This document shows, in pieces, positions 22,822-35,053 of a stretch of 64,000 nucleotides of DNA. The notes under the pieces were generated by a model that saw only the letters and a list, made by a program, of their open reading frames with translations, was not told the DNA's origin and ran no database searches. The position numbers and the translations under genes were made by a program. Source of the stretch: Chlorops oryzae (taxonomy: Eukaryota; Arthropoda; Insecta; Diptera; Chloropidae); the NCBI GenBank assembly GCA_020466095.1, contig CM035806.1, positions 119,695,286-119,759,285 on the forward strand. Direction: 5' to 3'. Each line of letters starts with the position of its first letter. Positions within the stretch are counted from its first letter, which is position 1.

Positions 22822-25800
22822 CTAAAGTTTCTAATTCGAAGCTATGATATTTTGATTCGGTAGGTGTAGTCTTTTTTGAGAAATAGCAAACTGGGTGGAG
22901 CTTATGATCAGATTGACGTTGCATCAAAACAGCACCAAAACCTAAGGAGCTCGCATCGCAATGAACTTCGGTCTCTTTATTTGGATTGTATATAGCAAGA
23001 ATCGGTGCTGAAATCAATTTTTCTTTCAGTTCTTCGAATGCGTTTGCACATTGGTCATTAAAAGTGAAACACCCCTTAATTTTTAATGCGTCTTGTAAAG
23101 GTTTAGCTATTTTAGAAAATGACGGAATGAAACGGCGAAAGTAAGAAAAAAGTCCCAAACACGATTGAAGTTGTTTCAAATTGGTCGGCATAGGATATTT
23201 TTTAATTGAGTTTACGTGAGAAGTGCTAGGTTTTATTCCTTCTCTTGTTACTAAATAGCCTAAGTATTCAATTTCATTGTATCCAAATTTACATTTCGCT
23301 ATGTTCAGTTTTAATCCTCTCAAAGTAATTATTTTCAGAACTTCCTCCAATAATTTAATATGTTCTCCAAATTCGGCAGTGGCTATTAAAATATCATCCA
23401 TGTAAACAACTATTTTATGTGAGTCGATAAGGTCACGAAAAATATTATTAATAAGACGCTGGAAGACAGCAGGAGCATTTTTTAATCCGAACGGCATTTT
23501 TAAGTATTCATATTGACCGTCCGGAGTAACAAACGCAGTGTATTGAACTGAATCAGTCGCCATTCTAACCTGGTGGAATCCACTCTTCAAATCCAGCAAT
23601 GAAAAAAATTGTTTTCCTTCCAAATACTCTACACAGTCTTCGATAAGCGGCAAAGGGAAATTATCTCGAACAGTGATTTTGTTTAATGCTCGGAAATCAA
23701 TACATATCCTCGAATCGCCATTTTTCTTAGTGCACAGAACTATGGCCGAAGCATATGGGGAATCACTGGGCCGTATTGTTCCTTCTTTCTCTAGTTCAGA
23801 TATCATAGTTCTAACTTTATTTCTTTCCGAATACGATAATCGTCTAGGTGCACAGTGAAAGGGGACATCTGTAGTTAAATGAATCTTCATTTCGTAGTCG
23901 TAAGGAACATACGATATGTTTTTTGGTGAAATATAAGTATTATTAATTAGCTTTTTAATTTGGAAAACTTCAGCTTTTCCCAACGTTAAATCAATGTCTA
24001 AGTCATATTCGTCATTACTAATGTCAACATTTAATATTTCATGAATTTCGTTACTTATTTCATTTCGCGAGTTTTTAGTGATTTCTATTTGTTCGTCAGC
24101 TTCACTATTCTGACTTTTAGGTAATTTTCGGGAAGAATTAAACTGATTCTGGAGGAGATCGTGACTTACAATTTTATTTAAAACATCGCTCGATAACAAA
24201 GTGCAAAAAGAATTATTATATTTCAAAGAAAGTAATTTATTTTTAGAGTATTTGTTGTAACAAAAATGCCTTAAATGAATTCCGAAGGCATTCAAAAAAT
24301 CTTGACCAAGGATAAGAGGAACTAACATCGCATTATTGGGTAAAACATAAAGCAAAATTCTTTTAATACATCCTCCGAATTGTATGTGACATTTCACTTT
24401 TCCGAGTAAATTGATTTTAAAACCTCCCACAGCTGTAAATGTTTGTGCTACTCCGGTTTTTTGCCACGGAACTGGGAGATGTTGTTGCATTATGAAACTA
24501 GCGGGGCTACCGGTATCGAAAATAGAAAATAGAGCCTTAAAATCTGCACTTTTTATCGAGCCATGCTCAATTGCAACACTCACCATATTATAAAAATTTA
24601 TTCTTTCTCCAACGTCATCCTCGTTGCGTTTACCATCGTCTTTTTTGGTGTCCTGAGTATAGGCTACCTGCAGCTCATCCTTCGGAAGTATTTTCCTGGG
24701 ATTTGGGCACGAACGGTATTCATGTCCCATCTGCCAGCATTTAAAGCATGAACCGTCCGGTCGTATTGGGTAAGGACAGTTCGGTTTGATGTGGCCTCTT
24801 TGCGAGCAGTTGAAACACAATGAGTCCTTAATACCGATTCCAGGGCGTCCGGTTGAATTAGGTTTCTTCTCTTTCGGAATGAGATATTTTTGTCCAAATC
24901 GATTGACGGCACGCTTCAATTCGTCAATACAGCTTGCGTGCATAAGAAGGTGAACATTGTTAAGCTGATCTCCGATACCATCAAGGATGAATGCCACAAG
25001 TTCGCTTTCCTCCACATCAGATCGGCGACCAATTGCTTGCATATGAAGAATGTATGCATGCAGTGATTCATCCTTTTGCTTCCACTTACGCTTTGACAAA
25101 AGCTGGTACACGCTTTGTCGCGTCATCGGCTTGTCGAACTCTTTGATCAGTAACTGCTTCAGCTCCTCATAACTAGAAGCAAGTGTGGTTGTAAGAAAGA
25201 GTTTGGCGGTACCCGTAAGCGAGCGTCGAAGGCTCAAAAACTTGGAGCGGCTGTCAGCATTCGCCATTGTCATTATTTCTTCCAGATCCCGGAAAAAAAT
25301 GTTTATATCGCTTGCGTCGTCATCACCAGAAAATTTATTGATAGCGTGCTCCACCTCGGAAAAATCAAATTTACGTTCAAAGCTGGAGAGTTGAGGCAAA
25401 TGATCGTCTACAAATTCAATAGAGCGTTGTAGCTGTTGAATTTCGGCACGTTTTTTCAGCATACGTAATGTACGGTCTAGGTCCTCTTCCTCATCAAAAG
25501 CACTTGCTGCATTAATTTTATTAGCGGCATTTCCTGAGAATTTGTTGTTTTCGGCGAAAAAGACGTCGACGTCAACTTCAGCAAACTTAACGGCAGGATT
25601 TCTAGGAACGGCAGCGGCAGCGTCGTCGGCGACCGACGCGGCATCGGCAGAGCGAACCGACGCGGCGTCGGCAGAATTAACGGCACATTTATTATTGAGA
25701 ATTGAGTGATCTTCCTTACCAGCAGTACAAATCATTTTATCCTGGCCACCGGCGACTTGATTATCCTTCATAACCTCGGTTTCTCCAGGACTCAGTTCAT

Positions 25801-25975
25801 CCAATTGGCTGTTGGACGAAATGCGCATCTCATTATACATGCGTCTTAGTTGCGAAATCGTAGCTGTAACGGGGGGATCGACACCCATTCCACGCAGTAC
25901 GGCAAAAATTTCACCAATGTCAGGTTTATCGATTAGATTTTGGGGATCCAACCCCACACCTGAGGTGTAAGACAT
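22822..25975 (-). pseudogene. Gag-Pol 5' part: Gag, protease, RT of second gypsy-type element
   Basis: One frame from ATG 25975 (minus). The ATG lies inside the last bases of the 5' LTR, so Gag seems to start there, which is unusual; a downstream Met is possible. Gag capsid-like region to about residue 380, two CCHC knuckles (CFNCSQRGHIKPNC and CFKCWQMGHEYRSC, about residues 386-430), protease with IFDTGSPAS near residue 487, RT with LDLKSGFHQ and catalytic YMDD near residue 858, and the start of RNase H (VHCDASSLGFGAVL, FELETLAI). Gag and Pol are fused without any stop, unlike the element at 1-4272. The frame is cut by the 21577-22814 foldback inside RNase H. Confidence 0.9.
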
Positions 25976-26273
25976 ACTTTTATTTTATTATTCGCAGTTT
26001 AAATTAACGACAAATACTTATATTTTGAGTTCTCGATAACTTAAAGAGACGTCTGCGTTCAATCTCTCTTGTGTAAAGTTTGAATCTGTCGGCCTCTCTT
26101 GTTCACAGTTGCCACTTAATTATTTTTAGAAGAATATGATAAAACGATAAATTATATCAGCTGCTGTAAACAAAGCTGCCATCTATTGAAATAAGAAAAC
26201 TACTTGCGTAACGATAGCTTATGGTTACTTATTATTCAACTTATACTTATTAATACCTATCCTAGGGCTTACA
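25966..26273 (-). repeat. 5' LTR (coding orientation minus)
   Basis: 308 bp, partner of 19698-20005; the putative gag ATG overlaps its inner end (25973-25975). Confidence 0.92.
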
Positions 26274-26330
26274 ATAGAAATGGTTAGTATCACCAGAAAA
26301 TTCCATATATTCAATTTGCGGTTTTTTATA

Positions 26331-26700
26331 CCCGACACACTCTGTGTCGAGGGTATATTGCGTTTGTGTGGTTGTGTGTAACACCCAGAACCAGTCGAGA
26401 TAGACCATACAAAATATATATAGAAATGATAAGCGTCACCAGGAGATTCCGTTTAGCCATGTCTGCCTGTCTGTCTGTACGTCTGTCTGTCCGTCTGTTT
26501 GTATACAGATTTTTTATCGATTTTCTATCTTGATGAAATTTGATATGCGTACTCACAAACACATGAGTAAGAACAAGTTCGAGTATGGACCCGATCGGAA
26601 CATTTTTAGGGGTACCTCCAGTACTAGGGTTTGTTACGAAAATCACAACCATTTCTATATAAATTTTTTTTAAGTCTATCTCGAGTACGGACGAAAAAAT
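26331..26700. repeat. Dispersed 'ctctgtgtcgagggtat' repeat
   Basis: Begins cccgacacactctgtgtcga and carries a (CTGT)-rich stretch, acacatgagtaagaacaag and ggtacctccagtactaggg. Related copies lie at 43725-44010, 55.6-57.2 kb (minus) and 63955-64000. ORFs across it are chance. Confidence 0.75.
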
Positions 26701-27498
26701 GCCATATACCCTCGACACAGAGTTTGTCGGGTATGACTTTGCTATATATTTTTCCCAAACATGAGCTCATTATCGAATCAAAAAAAAATGTAGTATACTT
26801 TTCGGCATTTTTTTTTAACTAACACAGGATTTAAAAAATAATAAATTGTCCAATTTCAAAGCCGTGTAACTTTGGTTTCTGTGAACCGATTTAAAAAATC
26901 TATAATCGTAATTGAGCGTTGTTTTTTCCTGTTCGAGCTCAAGTAGAAGGATTTTAAACTTTCATGGACTTTTTTTTCAGGGCACGTTCTGAAATGAAAC
27001 CGATAACTAGATAAATATATAAATTCTTATAACAACCTTATGAAATAACCGATTTTCTTCAAGGAAGATTTTTTTGAAATGGCAATATGCCTTCTTCCAA
27101 ATGGTTACAAAATTGATAGGTTCGAACACATTTTTGGCATGTCTTGGAGCAATTTCCTCAGGTCTGAGTTTGTTCGACCATATCTCCGTAAAATTTTGGT
27201 CGATCGTAGTTTCGTTGCTTTCCTTTGAAAGATAGTTTTATGACCAAAAATATCTGGGAACATAATGTATTTAAAAAATGAGTTTAAAGCTGAGTAATTC
27301 TAAATTTTATCATTGAAGTCGGAAAAATCTCATATAAATTTTTTTTTCCAACTTTCAATCCGCTTGCGCGGTATGAAGATGCAGCTTATTTTGAATTTTT
27401 TTTTACACAAAATTATTTTTTAAACATAAGGAAACATAATTTTACTATTCCAACGCGATCATAGAACTTTCGTAAAAACGACCCAGCCTAATATGTAT

Positions 27499-27960
27499 GT
27501 ATTGATAAGTTTTCTTTAGGTTCGGTCTATACAGATAAACAAACTTTCTCGTGTTATGTTAGCATTACGTTGAAATTTTTTTGTTTTTTTTTATGATGAA
27601 TTTGTACCGTATGTGGAATTAAAAGTATAAATTTGGTCTGAAATTTAAAATAACGTGGCGTTCTATATTGGGGATTCTAAACTTCATCTAATGAGTCCAT
27701 GGAAGGGAAGGGTTAAGAGTAGCTCATAATCTGAGAAGCTGCTACGAGGTTTGAGTAGGCTGGTTAGACGATTGACACTTAGATGTTTCTCAGCTGATAT
27801 TTCTTTTCGTAGATTTGGAGAATTATGCATTATTAATCCGTGTGCAATTTTCTGTTAAGAGGTCTGTCTTGATTTAACACAAAGCAAAGTTTTTATGTTG
27901 TAGTATATGAGCCCGCCCTACTGAAGCAGCCGGCAACTGCATGTGCACACGGCGCAACAT
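27499..27960. other. No gene recognised
   Basis: AT-rich remainder of the block that interrupts ORF2, between the foldback and the resumption of the non-LTR element; no ORF or inverted repeat seen. Confidence 0.5.
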
Positions 27961-27969
27961 AAAAGCCTA

Positions 27970-29284
27970 CCTCACCCAATTCCATCATGAAAAAAGACTG
28001 ACAAGGCAACTTATAACAACTTAACTTCTATAAATCAATTGTCAGATCCAAAATTGAGTATTGCCGCTCATCAGCAGTTCTTCGAAATGTGAAATCAGTG
28101 AACAAAAAAATTTCTGCACTCCCAGTTACCTCTTCTATCTCCTAGCCAATGAACTCCCCACGGAGGAAAGGGCAGTATTTTTAACAGCCAAGGAAATCAT
28201 CAAGATTAAGCTCACCAACCCTTCGGTTTTTGAGTCAATTAAAGCTCATAGTGGGATTAATTCCAGCTATGCTATCGTGTATGCTCAATTCGCTGATGTT
28301 TTCGACAAGTTCAACACGGAAATCAAATTTACTCCAAACCCCAGCCTCAAAGTTATCCCTAAACCCCTCAATTTCAAGAAAAAAGAAATTGTTCCTGGTA
28401 TAGTGAGATCAAACTATTATTCAAAGTTTCAATCATATAAAAACAATGGCTTTGCCTGCTTTGCCACAGACGCTTCTATTGGTGACACATGCACGGGAAT
28501 TGCGGTCTACCATGCTGACAAGGACATTTCGCACAAATTCAGAATACCTTCTGTAATCTCCTCAAGTCTGGGTGAACTATATGCCATTTCACTTGCACTC
28601 GATATTGCTGGGAAAAAAAAGTGTCAAAAGGTTGTCATTTTTACTGATAGCCTTGTGGCATGCCAACTTATTAGTCAAAGGTCTACAAACAATTTCTGTG
28701 TTGCTGGCATACACAATGTCATTACACACTGTAATTTTCAAACAGTTCACATCGAATGGGTACCCAGTCATATAGGTATCGAGTTTAATGAAAAAGCTGA
28801 CCAATTGGCTAAAGATGCTACAAAGGGTGGAATTATTGTTAAGCTGGAATTCTCTGCTGAGGAGGCTATAAATGTCATTGATAACAGAATTAGAGATGAG
28901 GCGCATAAGAAGTCGAAGGATCTGGATTAGAACAGTCCATCCAATTTCCACAAAATTTTCCCCAATAGAATGAAAAAGCCATGGTTTCACAAATCTATAC
29001 TTACTCCTAGGCAAGTTAAATTTATCAATAGAATCATAGCATCTTGCACTTATGATGGAGTCTTCCTTTTCAACATTAAAGCCATTGATACCAATTTATG
29101 TGAGTGTGGTTTCATTAACACGTTTGAACACCAAATTTTTGCTTGTCCAATATATGCGGACATTAGAAGTAAATATGAACCCTTTAATGCTAGAAACAGT
29201 TGTCTTGAGATCCTAAAGGACCGCAATGAAGCATTGTGGGCGGAGTTTCCGAAATTTTTGGTGGAGGCAGATTTCACCTTCTGA
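27970..29284 (+). pseudogene. Non-LTR ORF2, RNase H and C-terminal zinc motif (third segment)
   Basis: Starts with decayed post-RT sequence containing SIVRSKIEYCRSS (about 28038-28076), shifts frame near a run of seven A at about 28104-28112, then reads LLANELPTEERAVFLTAKE and an RNase H domain: ATDASIGDTCTGIAVY (first Asp), SSLGELYAI (Glu), FTDSLVACQL (Asp) and NEKADQLAKDA (last Asp), all four catalytic acids in place. A stop at 28930 is followed by a frame (28970-29284) with the C-terminal CECG...EHQIFACP cluster typical of I-type ORF2. RNase H removes element RNA during cDNA synthesis. At least two disabling changes are visible. Confidence 0.85.
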
Positions 29285-29770
29285 TTTAACATTTTACCAT
29301 ATAATTGAATCTTTTAATTCTTAATTATCCTATACGTTCTATTCGCGGCCAGTCTAGTTAGTGGTCGTCTCAGTCAAGTTAAAACTATAACATATCTTTT
29401 ATTGACAATTGCTGAGACTGTCGGTGCATTGCCAGAGTGATTGCGATCTCACTGCCTTTGCCGAGACAGGAAAGGATCCTGACAGTCAAATTCGATTCGA
29501 CGACAGTCGCAATAGCTCTTATCCTGTACCCCGGCAAGAGACGGAGGAGTGGAGTTGTACGGGAGACAATACTGACGGCGGTCAACAAAACGATTTTGAT
29601 ATACCTGACTTATGTCATATAAACGCGGAATACACCCTGGCTAATGAGCAACTTAATGTGACCCAAAGCCATTTTTTAAGCCCAAAAAAAAAAAAGAAGT
29701 GGCAACCGCGGTCTCCTATGAAACTCAGGAAGACTGCGGCCTATTTGACGAACATTCATGAGTGACATAC
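29285..29770 (+). other. Presumed 3' UTR of non-LTR element with an unrecognised ORF
   Basis: An open frame, about 29409-29765 (118 codons, no in-frame early ATG I trust), ends HFLSPKKKKKWQPRSP...; the Lys run is encoded by an A-rich stretch (29682-29698) that could instead be the end of a poly(A)-tailed insertion. I do not recognise the protein. Confidence 0.35.
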
Positions 29771-30536
29771 ATCATTTCTTGTCTTCATGCAGTAATTCAT
29801 TCGCCACACAAACATGCTTGCAAACAAAATTGACTGCATGTGGCGGCGAAAAATTGTTTTTTGTAAAAATTTCAAAAACGCAAAAGAGGGCTAATTTTTT
29901 TGTCGGAAATGGGCTAAAACTGCGCGTATTTTAGTTTCGGGCAAAAAAAAAATTTTTGCGTTCTGGGCATACCAATTAGGGCTAAAATAGCCCGAAAAGC
30001 GCCTAAGTTGGCATCACTGATGGAAACAGCCGAGCATGCAACATCGAGAGCGGGCATGTGGAAATTTATAGCTTTTTCCGTCAATTTCAGCTCTTTTATG
30101 CTACTTCTAGCTTTCATATGTTCCTAGCAATTGGCAGGCTCTCAACGTTACCTTACATAATGGTCCTTTTAGGTCAAAATAGGGCATACGTTGTTTTTAG
30201 CTTTGTGTTTTTCCTTCAGAGACATTTCGACTTAAAAGTCGAATAATCAATGCATCTCGACTTATAGGGCAGAAAAGCAACAAAACAAGTAATTTTTTTG
30301 ACCTGAAATCGGCCTAAAAGTCGAATGGACCTAATAGTCGAAATTAAGTCCAAAATTTAGTCCATATGCCTTAAAAAACTTACCTAATTTGGAATTCAAA
30401 GTTATGGCACTATTAGGGCATTCAAAAACGACTGCTTTACCTATTTTCGACCTAAAATATTCTTTAAAGTCACATTGACTTTTAAGCCGTGACATAGGTT
30501 GACTTTAGGTAATTTCTACCTTTTAAAACTTACTTT
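29771..30536. other. No gene; repeats of a 'cctaaaagtcga' motif
   Basis: Contains many short 'gggctaaaatag', 'cgacttaaaagtcgaa' and 'ggacctaatagtcga' motifs between 29930 and 30500, probably a degenerate internally repetitive element. No coding potential. Confidence 0.45.
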
Positions 30537-30539
30537 TAA

Positions 30540-30863
30540 CACGGCAGCCACACGTTCAATTTTTGGCTTTCAAGTTCCCATACACTCAAAAGATTTTACT
30601 AACACACTCACACTTTTAGGACTTGAACGCCAACTTGACTTCAATTTTTCTTTCAAGATCCGTTTCAATTTTACGTTCAAGTTTTTAACAGCTGATCATA
30701 GTTGCATAGCATTCTAAGTTGTTTCCTTGACGACGGCATTTTGAAAATAAAATTGCCTTTCAAGTTGCGTGCAGCCTACGTCATAGCTTCAATTTTAAAG
30801 AAATTTGACAACCAGTAGGTGTGCTCAGCTTGAAAGCAAATTATTGAACGTGTGGCTGCAGTG
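30540..30863. mobile_element. PIF/Harbinger-like MITE, 324 bp, TAA duplication
   Basis: Ends CACGGCAGCCACACGTTCAA and complement of CACTGCAGCCACACGTTCAA, with similarity continuing about 15-20 bp further in. TAA flanks both sides (30537-30539, 30864-30866). Confidence 0.7.
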
Positions 30864-30866
30864 TAA

Positions 30867-31320
30867 GTTAGGGTATTTTTAAGGCAGAAATTTGGTCAAA
30901 AATAGGTAAAACATAACCAAAATAGGGCGAATGGATCTAGCGCTGGTCATATTTCCTTACTTTGCTTGTTGGGATATGTGTTTTGTCATTTGAAACCCTG
31001 GGTTTCGCCGATAACCGTAACCCGGCCTAGTGAGAACATAGCATTAGACTGCAAAAACACTATTTTCATTCTTCAAAAAAGCGCATAAAAAACTTTTAAA
31101 AGAGTACAATAACACTTTAAAAAGAGTCTAAATGTATCCTGGGAAGATTAAAAAAAAAGTCTTAAAAGAGTCTAATAAAACTCTAAAAACACAGTTCGAT
31201 TATACATTTTTTACACTCTGATTTTAGACTCATAACGGGTGTCCCTTTTCAAAGAAAAACACACTCTTTTTAAAGTCTTTTTGAAGCTCAATTTAAACTG
31301 TTTTGCTCAAAATTTTGAGT
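30867..31320. other. No gene; AAAGAGTCTAAA-rich stretch
   Basis: Repeated 'aaaagagtcta' and 'actctaaaaa' motifs from 31090 to 31320 suggest the end of an internally repetitive element. No ORF. Confidence 0.45.
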
Positions 31321-31321
31321 C

Positions 31322-33397
31322 TAAAAGCCTATACTGAGATATGCAGTAAGTAAAGCTCCCATAAGAAATACGTGCAAAAACAAGTTGAGTTGTGTCATAG
31401 GACACCAGATAAGAACGAAGTTCATTATGGTATTTATAAATGTTAGTAAATATAATTCGCAGCAAGGTTTTTCGCAAAACTCAATTGTTTTTATTAATCG
31501 AAAAATATATGTATACAAGACGGCTGTTTGTTGTTTTCAACTGTTTTTAACAAGCGAAAATGCGATACAGTATATTCTGCTTAGCTGCATTCAATTATTT
31601 TCCAGACAATTTTATGCACTTACGCGAAAAACCCGAAATTTTGCTGTATTTTCGAGTAACATATCAGAATGTCTTTAACAACACTTGAATTCTTAAAAGT
31701 CCAAATATTAATTTTATTAACAAACAAGTAAGAAAGCTAAAGTCGGTCAAGCCCGACTTTGAAATACCCAGCGTCCCGACGTTATGAGCGCACTATGTTT
31801 TGCTTCTCTATTTATGGGCGTAGCAGTGGGAGGGCCACATAAATTATTTCCCTACACCTTTCATTCGCCTTGGTGAACCCATGTTGCGAATTTGAAGCTT
31901 CTACGCCTTTTACTTCGGAAGTTACGAAAAATCTTTATTTGTGGGCGTGCCACATACATTTTTTTCCTACACCTTTCATTTGCCTTTGTCAACCTATGTT
32001 GCGATTTTGAAGCTTGTACGCCTTTAACCTCGGAAGTTACGAAAAATCTTCATTTGTGGGCGTGGCAGTGGGCGAGCCACATAAAATTTTTTCCTACACC
32101 TTTCCTTCGCCTTGGTCAACCTATGTTGCGAATTTGAAGTTTCTACGCCTTTTACTTCACAAGTTACGATAAGGTGCCACATTTCGACTTGATTGGTCCG
32201 GCCGTTTCGGAGGAGATCCGGACACGGACAGACGGACATGTCTAAATCGAATTTTTGATCCTGATCAAGAATATATATATATAAATATGTCTATATCTAC
32301 GGAGCGTTATTCTGGCTGTTACAAGATACCGTAATATACGTTGCTTACGCTGGGTATAAAAACAAATAAGTACTTTGACTTACTTTCGCTACTTGAACGT
32401 ACTTATTACAAGTAATCGGACTCACAGGGTTGCATTTAAGTCACACATTTCCTATATTTCTGTCGACCTGTCATCGAAATTTCAACTCTGATTTCCTTTC
32501 TTCAAAGTAGTGAGCTCGTTACTTCCTTTCAATTTACTTCAACAGCGTTGAGCCCTTTAAGTGCGAAGTCAGCTAAGCAGAATATACTGGAACTGAAAAA
32601 GCATACGTGTAAAGGGTTTTCCATCGCAAATGAGATAGTCTCGAAAATGCGAATTTTCATACTTAAAGATGTTTTAAAGTTACCTAAAATGCCCTTATAT
32701 ATTTGCAAAAACCTACTAATCGGAGTTATTCTGAAAACGTTCAGTCTGGCAGCACCACATATTGTTTTGTTTTGTTTGAATGCATTTATGCTTGTATGTG
32801 TCTGTGTAGTTTCTGAATTTCATAATTAATTGTTTTTTCGGGATATCGTCGGAAATAAGTGTCGCCTAAAAAAGTAAAATATCTCGGCCCCATCAGCAAG
32901 TCATTTTACGTAAATATATGTATATTTCTTTCTTTTTGCAAAGATTATTATACCCTTTTTTGCGAACTTCAATTTAGGTAACGCGGATTTTATAGCGGTT
33001 TTTCACTTTTTCTCGACTAGGTCCCCTGTCGCTATCGTTTCATAAAGAACTTCGTTCTAAAAATTGAAAAGTACTTCGAAGTAAATACTTTACTTTCGCT
33101 TATACTGAGATGTCAAGTAATCATGTGCGCAGGGTTGCATGCGACTTGCCTGCTTTACTTCGCCATAGAAATGAACATGTTCATTTTTTATGCGAAGTAA
33201 ATGCCAGGACAGCTGATTGCGGCACATTTTTCAAATGAAATACTGACACCGACTTCGAAGGTGTTAAATTGTTGGCATACTTTGAAGAATTCAAGAAGCG
33301 TGAATATAGTTGTCTCTCTCACACTTTACGACGTTGTAGCGAATTGGCTCCTAATGTGCAAGTAGTTACTGCATATCTCAGTATAGGCTTTAAAAGT
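31322..33397. mobile_element. Composite repeat block bounded by a 27-bp inverted repeat
   Basis: AAAAGCCTATACTGAGATAT (31322 on) recurs inverted at about 33370-33397. Inside: a 140-bp repeat (31383-31525) also found at 57207-57345 (minus) and 63813-63955; three tandem ~120-bp units with 'cctacacctttcattcgcctt...gtgggcgtgg' (31850-32165); a stretch with gacagacggacatgtc (32222-32240); and 32370-33060, which recurs inverted at 54060-54880. No coding region. Confidence 0.6.
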
Positions 33398-34296
33398 AGT
33401 CTAAAAAGAGTCTGTTTGCTGGGATGCAAAAGAAATCAAAACGTTCCAACGTTGTTTTCATTTTCGAAATATCTTGATATATGAATCGTATTTCATGTAC
33501 CAATTTTTTTCTATCGAAATGACTGCCTTGTAAATTCCGCACATTCCAGGCTATGATGAACATTCTGCTATTAATCTTAACAAATCAAAGTTACTTTTTT
33601 CCGTTTTGTTTTTACGTATTATTTTCCCATAAAGAGTACTCCTTTCGACCTCCACATGGAGAACGAGTAGAGTTACGTTTTTGACTCAAAAATTTGAAGT
33701 GATATTTTTTAGCGTACGCTTTCGAAAAAAAATAAATCAAATTATAAATAAAATATATACTCAAACAAAAAAATTAAACAGCTACCTACAACAACTTGTA
33801 TTTTTCAAAAACATCTAATTACATAATCATTTTGCTTGAATTCTTTAAGAAATCACCCCTGGTTGGAAGAGGAAAATGGCATAAAATGCATACTCGCCGC
33901 ATACTCCCACGTATGAAAACATGTTTTGAAACAATTTGTAAGTAGAGAAAGACGTGCGAAGTAAAGAGACGGTTGTTTGTTGAATGTTCCGAAACAATCT
34001 TTGTTTCTCTTTTTTTTCTCATGCATGCAAATGGGATGTTTTCGAAATATGTTTCACAAGTGTGACCGGCGAGATACAGAACAAGAATTAATGCTATGTT
34101 CAGACAGCAACCTGAATTAAGTAATTCGGCCCCCATTCGTAATTCACAGTCGAATCACGTTGTGAATCACATAGTACGCTATACAAAATTTAACAAGCCG
34201 AATTACCTCATTCAGTTTGAATTACGATCCGAATTACGATAAAGTCAGTGCTTTCTCTAATTTTTATCGGAATTTATCGAAACCAGAAGAAGGAAT
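33398..34296. other. No gene recognised
   Basis: AT-rich sequence with A/T homopolymers and a 'gaattacgatccgaattacg' stretch near 34215-34240; minus-strand ORF 33819-34136 has no recognisable features. Confidence 0.4.
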
Positions 34297-35053
34297 GAGG
34301 CCTTTTACATTAGTCAATAGTTGACCGTCAATTCTCATATGAGGCCATTTACACGTTAAGACATTTCGATAATGAAACACACTTTTTGTGGGCTAGGGAC
34401 GCACGGGGATGTGGTGTGGTAGCGTTTTCCTCTCTTCCTCCTGCCTCCCTTGCCATCGAAAATTTGTTTCATTATCGAAATGTCTTAACGTGTAAATAGC
34501 GTGTTTTCAGTACAAAACGATAACATATCGTTATCGAAGAGTTGAGCGTTTGAGGCCTTTTACATTAGTCAATAGTTGACCGTCAATTCCTATCGATATT
34601 CCCTTTTGGAATCAATTCTTACTTCGTTTGCCTTTTATGACAATTTCCTCTTCAACACAGGGGTGATATTTTATAAAATACAAGCAAAATAAAATATCTA
34701 TCTCTGATTAAGGGCAGGGATCGGCAAAAAAAAAATTTTAATTTTTGATTTTTTGATTATTATCCACTCCACACTTCAAAATTCTTGATTCTGAAATAAA
34801 AAAAAATAAAAATTGAAAATTTAAAATTCCCAAATAATGAACAATCCGTATTTTAGATTCTAAAAATTTGGATTGATTCTATGAAAATATTTAAAAAATT
34901 AAAAATGTGATTTTTTTGAAAAATCCGAAATTTATATGTTAAAATTATGGATTGCTGGACATTTATTAATCACATTTTAAGAATTATGAATAATTAGATA
35001 CTTATAATTAGAATAAAAATTTCTTCATAAAAAAAAAAAAATAAATAAACTAC

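Larger units (their letters stand above)
19698..26273 (-). mobile_element. Complete gypsy-type LTR retrotransposon (second family)
   Basis: Two 308-bp LTRs (19698-20005 and 25966-26273) start TGTAAG, end CTTACA and differ at one visible base. ATAG flanks both sides (19694-19697, 26274-26277). The coding strand is minus: gag-pol from 25975 to 20075, interrupted by a foldback at 21577-22814. Excluding the foldback and its duplicated site the element is about 5.3 kb. The near-identical LTRs make it one of the younger insertions here. Confidence 0.93.
18847..27490. mobile_element. hAT-like foldback element, ~850-bp arms, 8-bp duplication
   Basis: Ends are TAGGGTGGGTCGTT (left) and the complement of TAGGCTGGGTCGTT (right). 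ATATGTAT flanks both sides (18839-18846 and 27491-27498), an 8-bp duplication typical of hAT. Arms are 18847-19697 plus a few bases after 26273, and about 26645-27490. The loop contains the dispersed 'ctctgtgtcgagggtat' repeat. A complete LTR retrotransposon (19698-26273) sits near the inner end of the left arm. Without it the foldback is about 2.07 kb. No transposase. Confidence 0.85.
8161..29284 (+). mobile_element. I-like non-LTR retrotransposon, split by two insertions
   Basis: ORF1 (8161-9733), ORF2 endonuclease (9714-10522), RT (11511-about 12847) and RNase H plus C-terminal zinc motif (about 27970-29284) lie on the same strand in the order expected of one I/LOA-type element. The first break (10523-11510) is flanked by a 10-bp duplication and excising it restores frame. 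The second break (about 12848 to about 27970) separates the RT from the conserved SIVRSKIEYC segment and RNase H. The exact right junction is not certain because that stretch is decayed. Confidence 0.85.

Noticed and set aside
26326..26718. 130-codon minus-strand ORF
   Set aside because: Spans the dispersed 'ctctgtgtcgaggg' repeat (with TDRRTDRRTDRQ from a CTGT repeat); not a gene.
12850..27970. One single giant transposon interrupting ORF2
   Set aside because: No pair of matching ends or duplication was found for the whole block (ATGAGCAC versus ATGTGCAC is only 7 of 8); several independent nested elements explain most of it.
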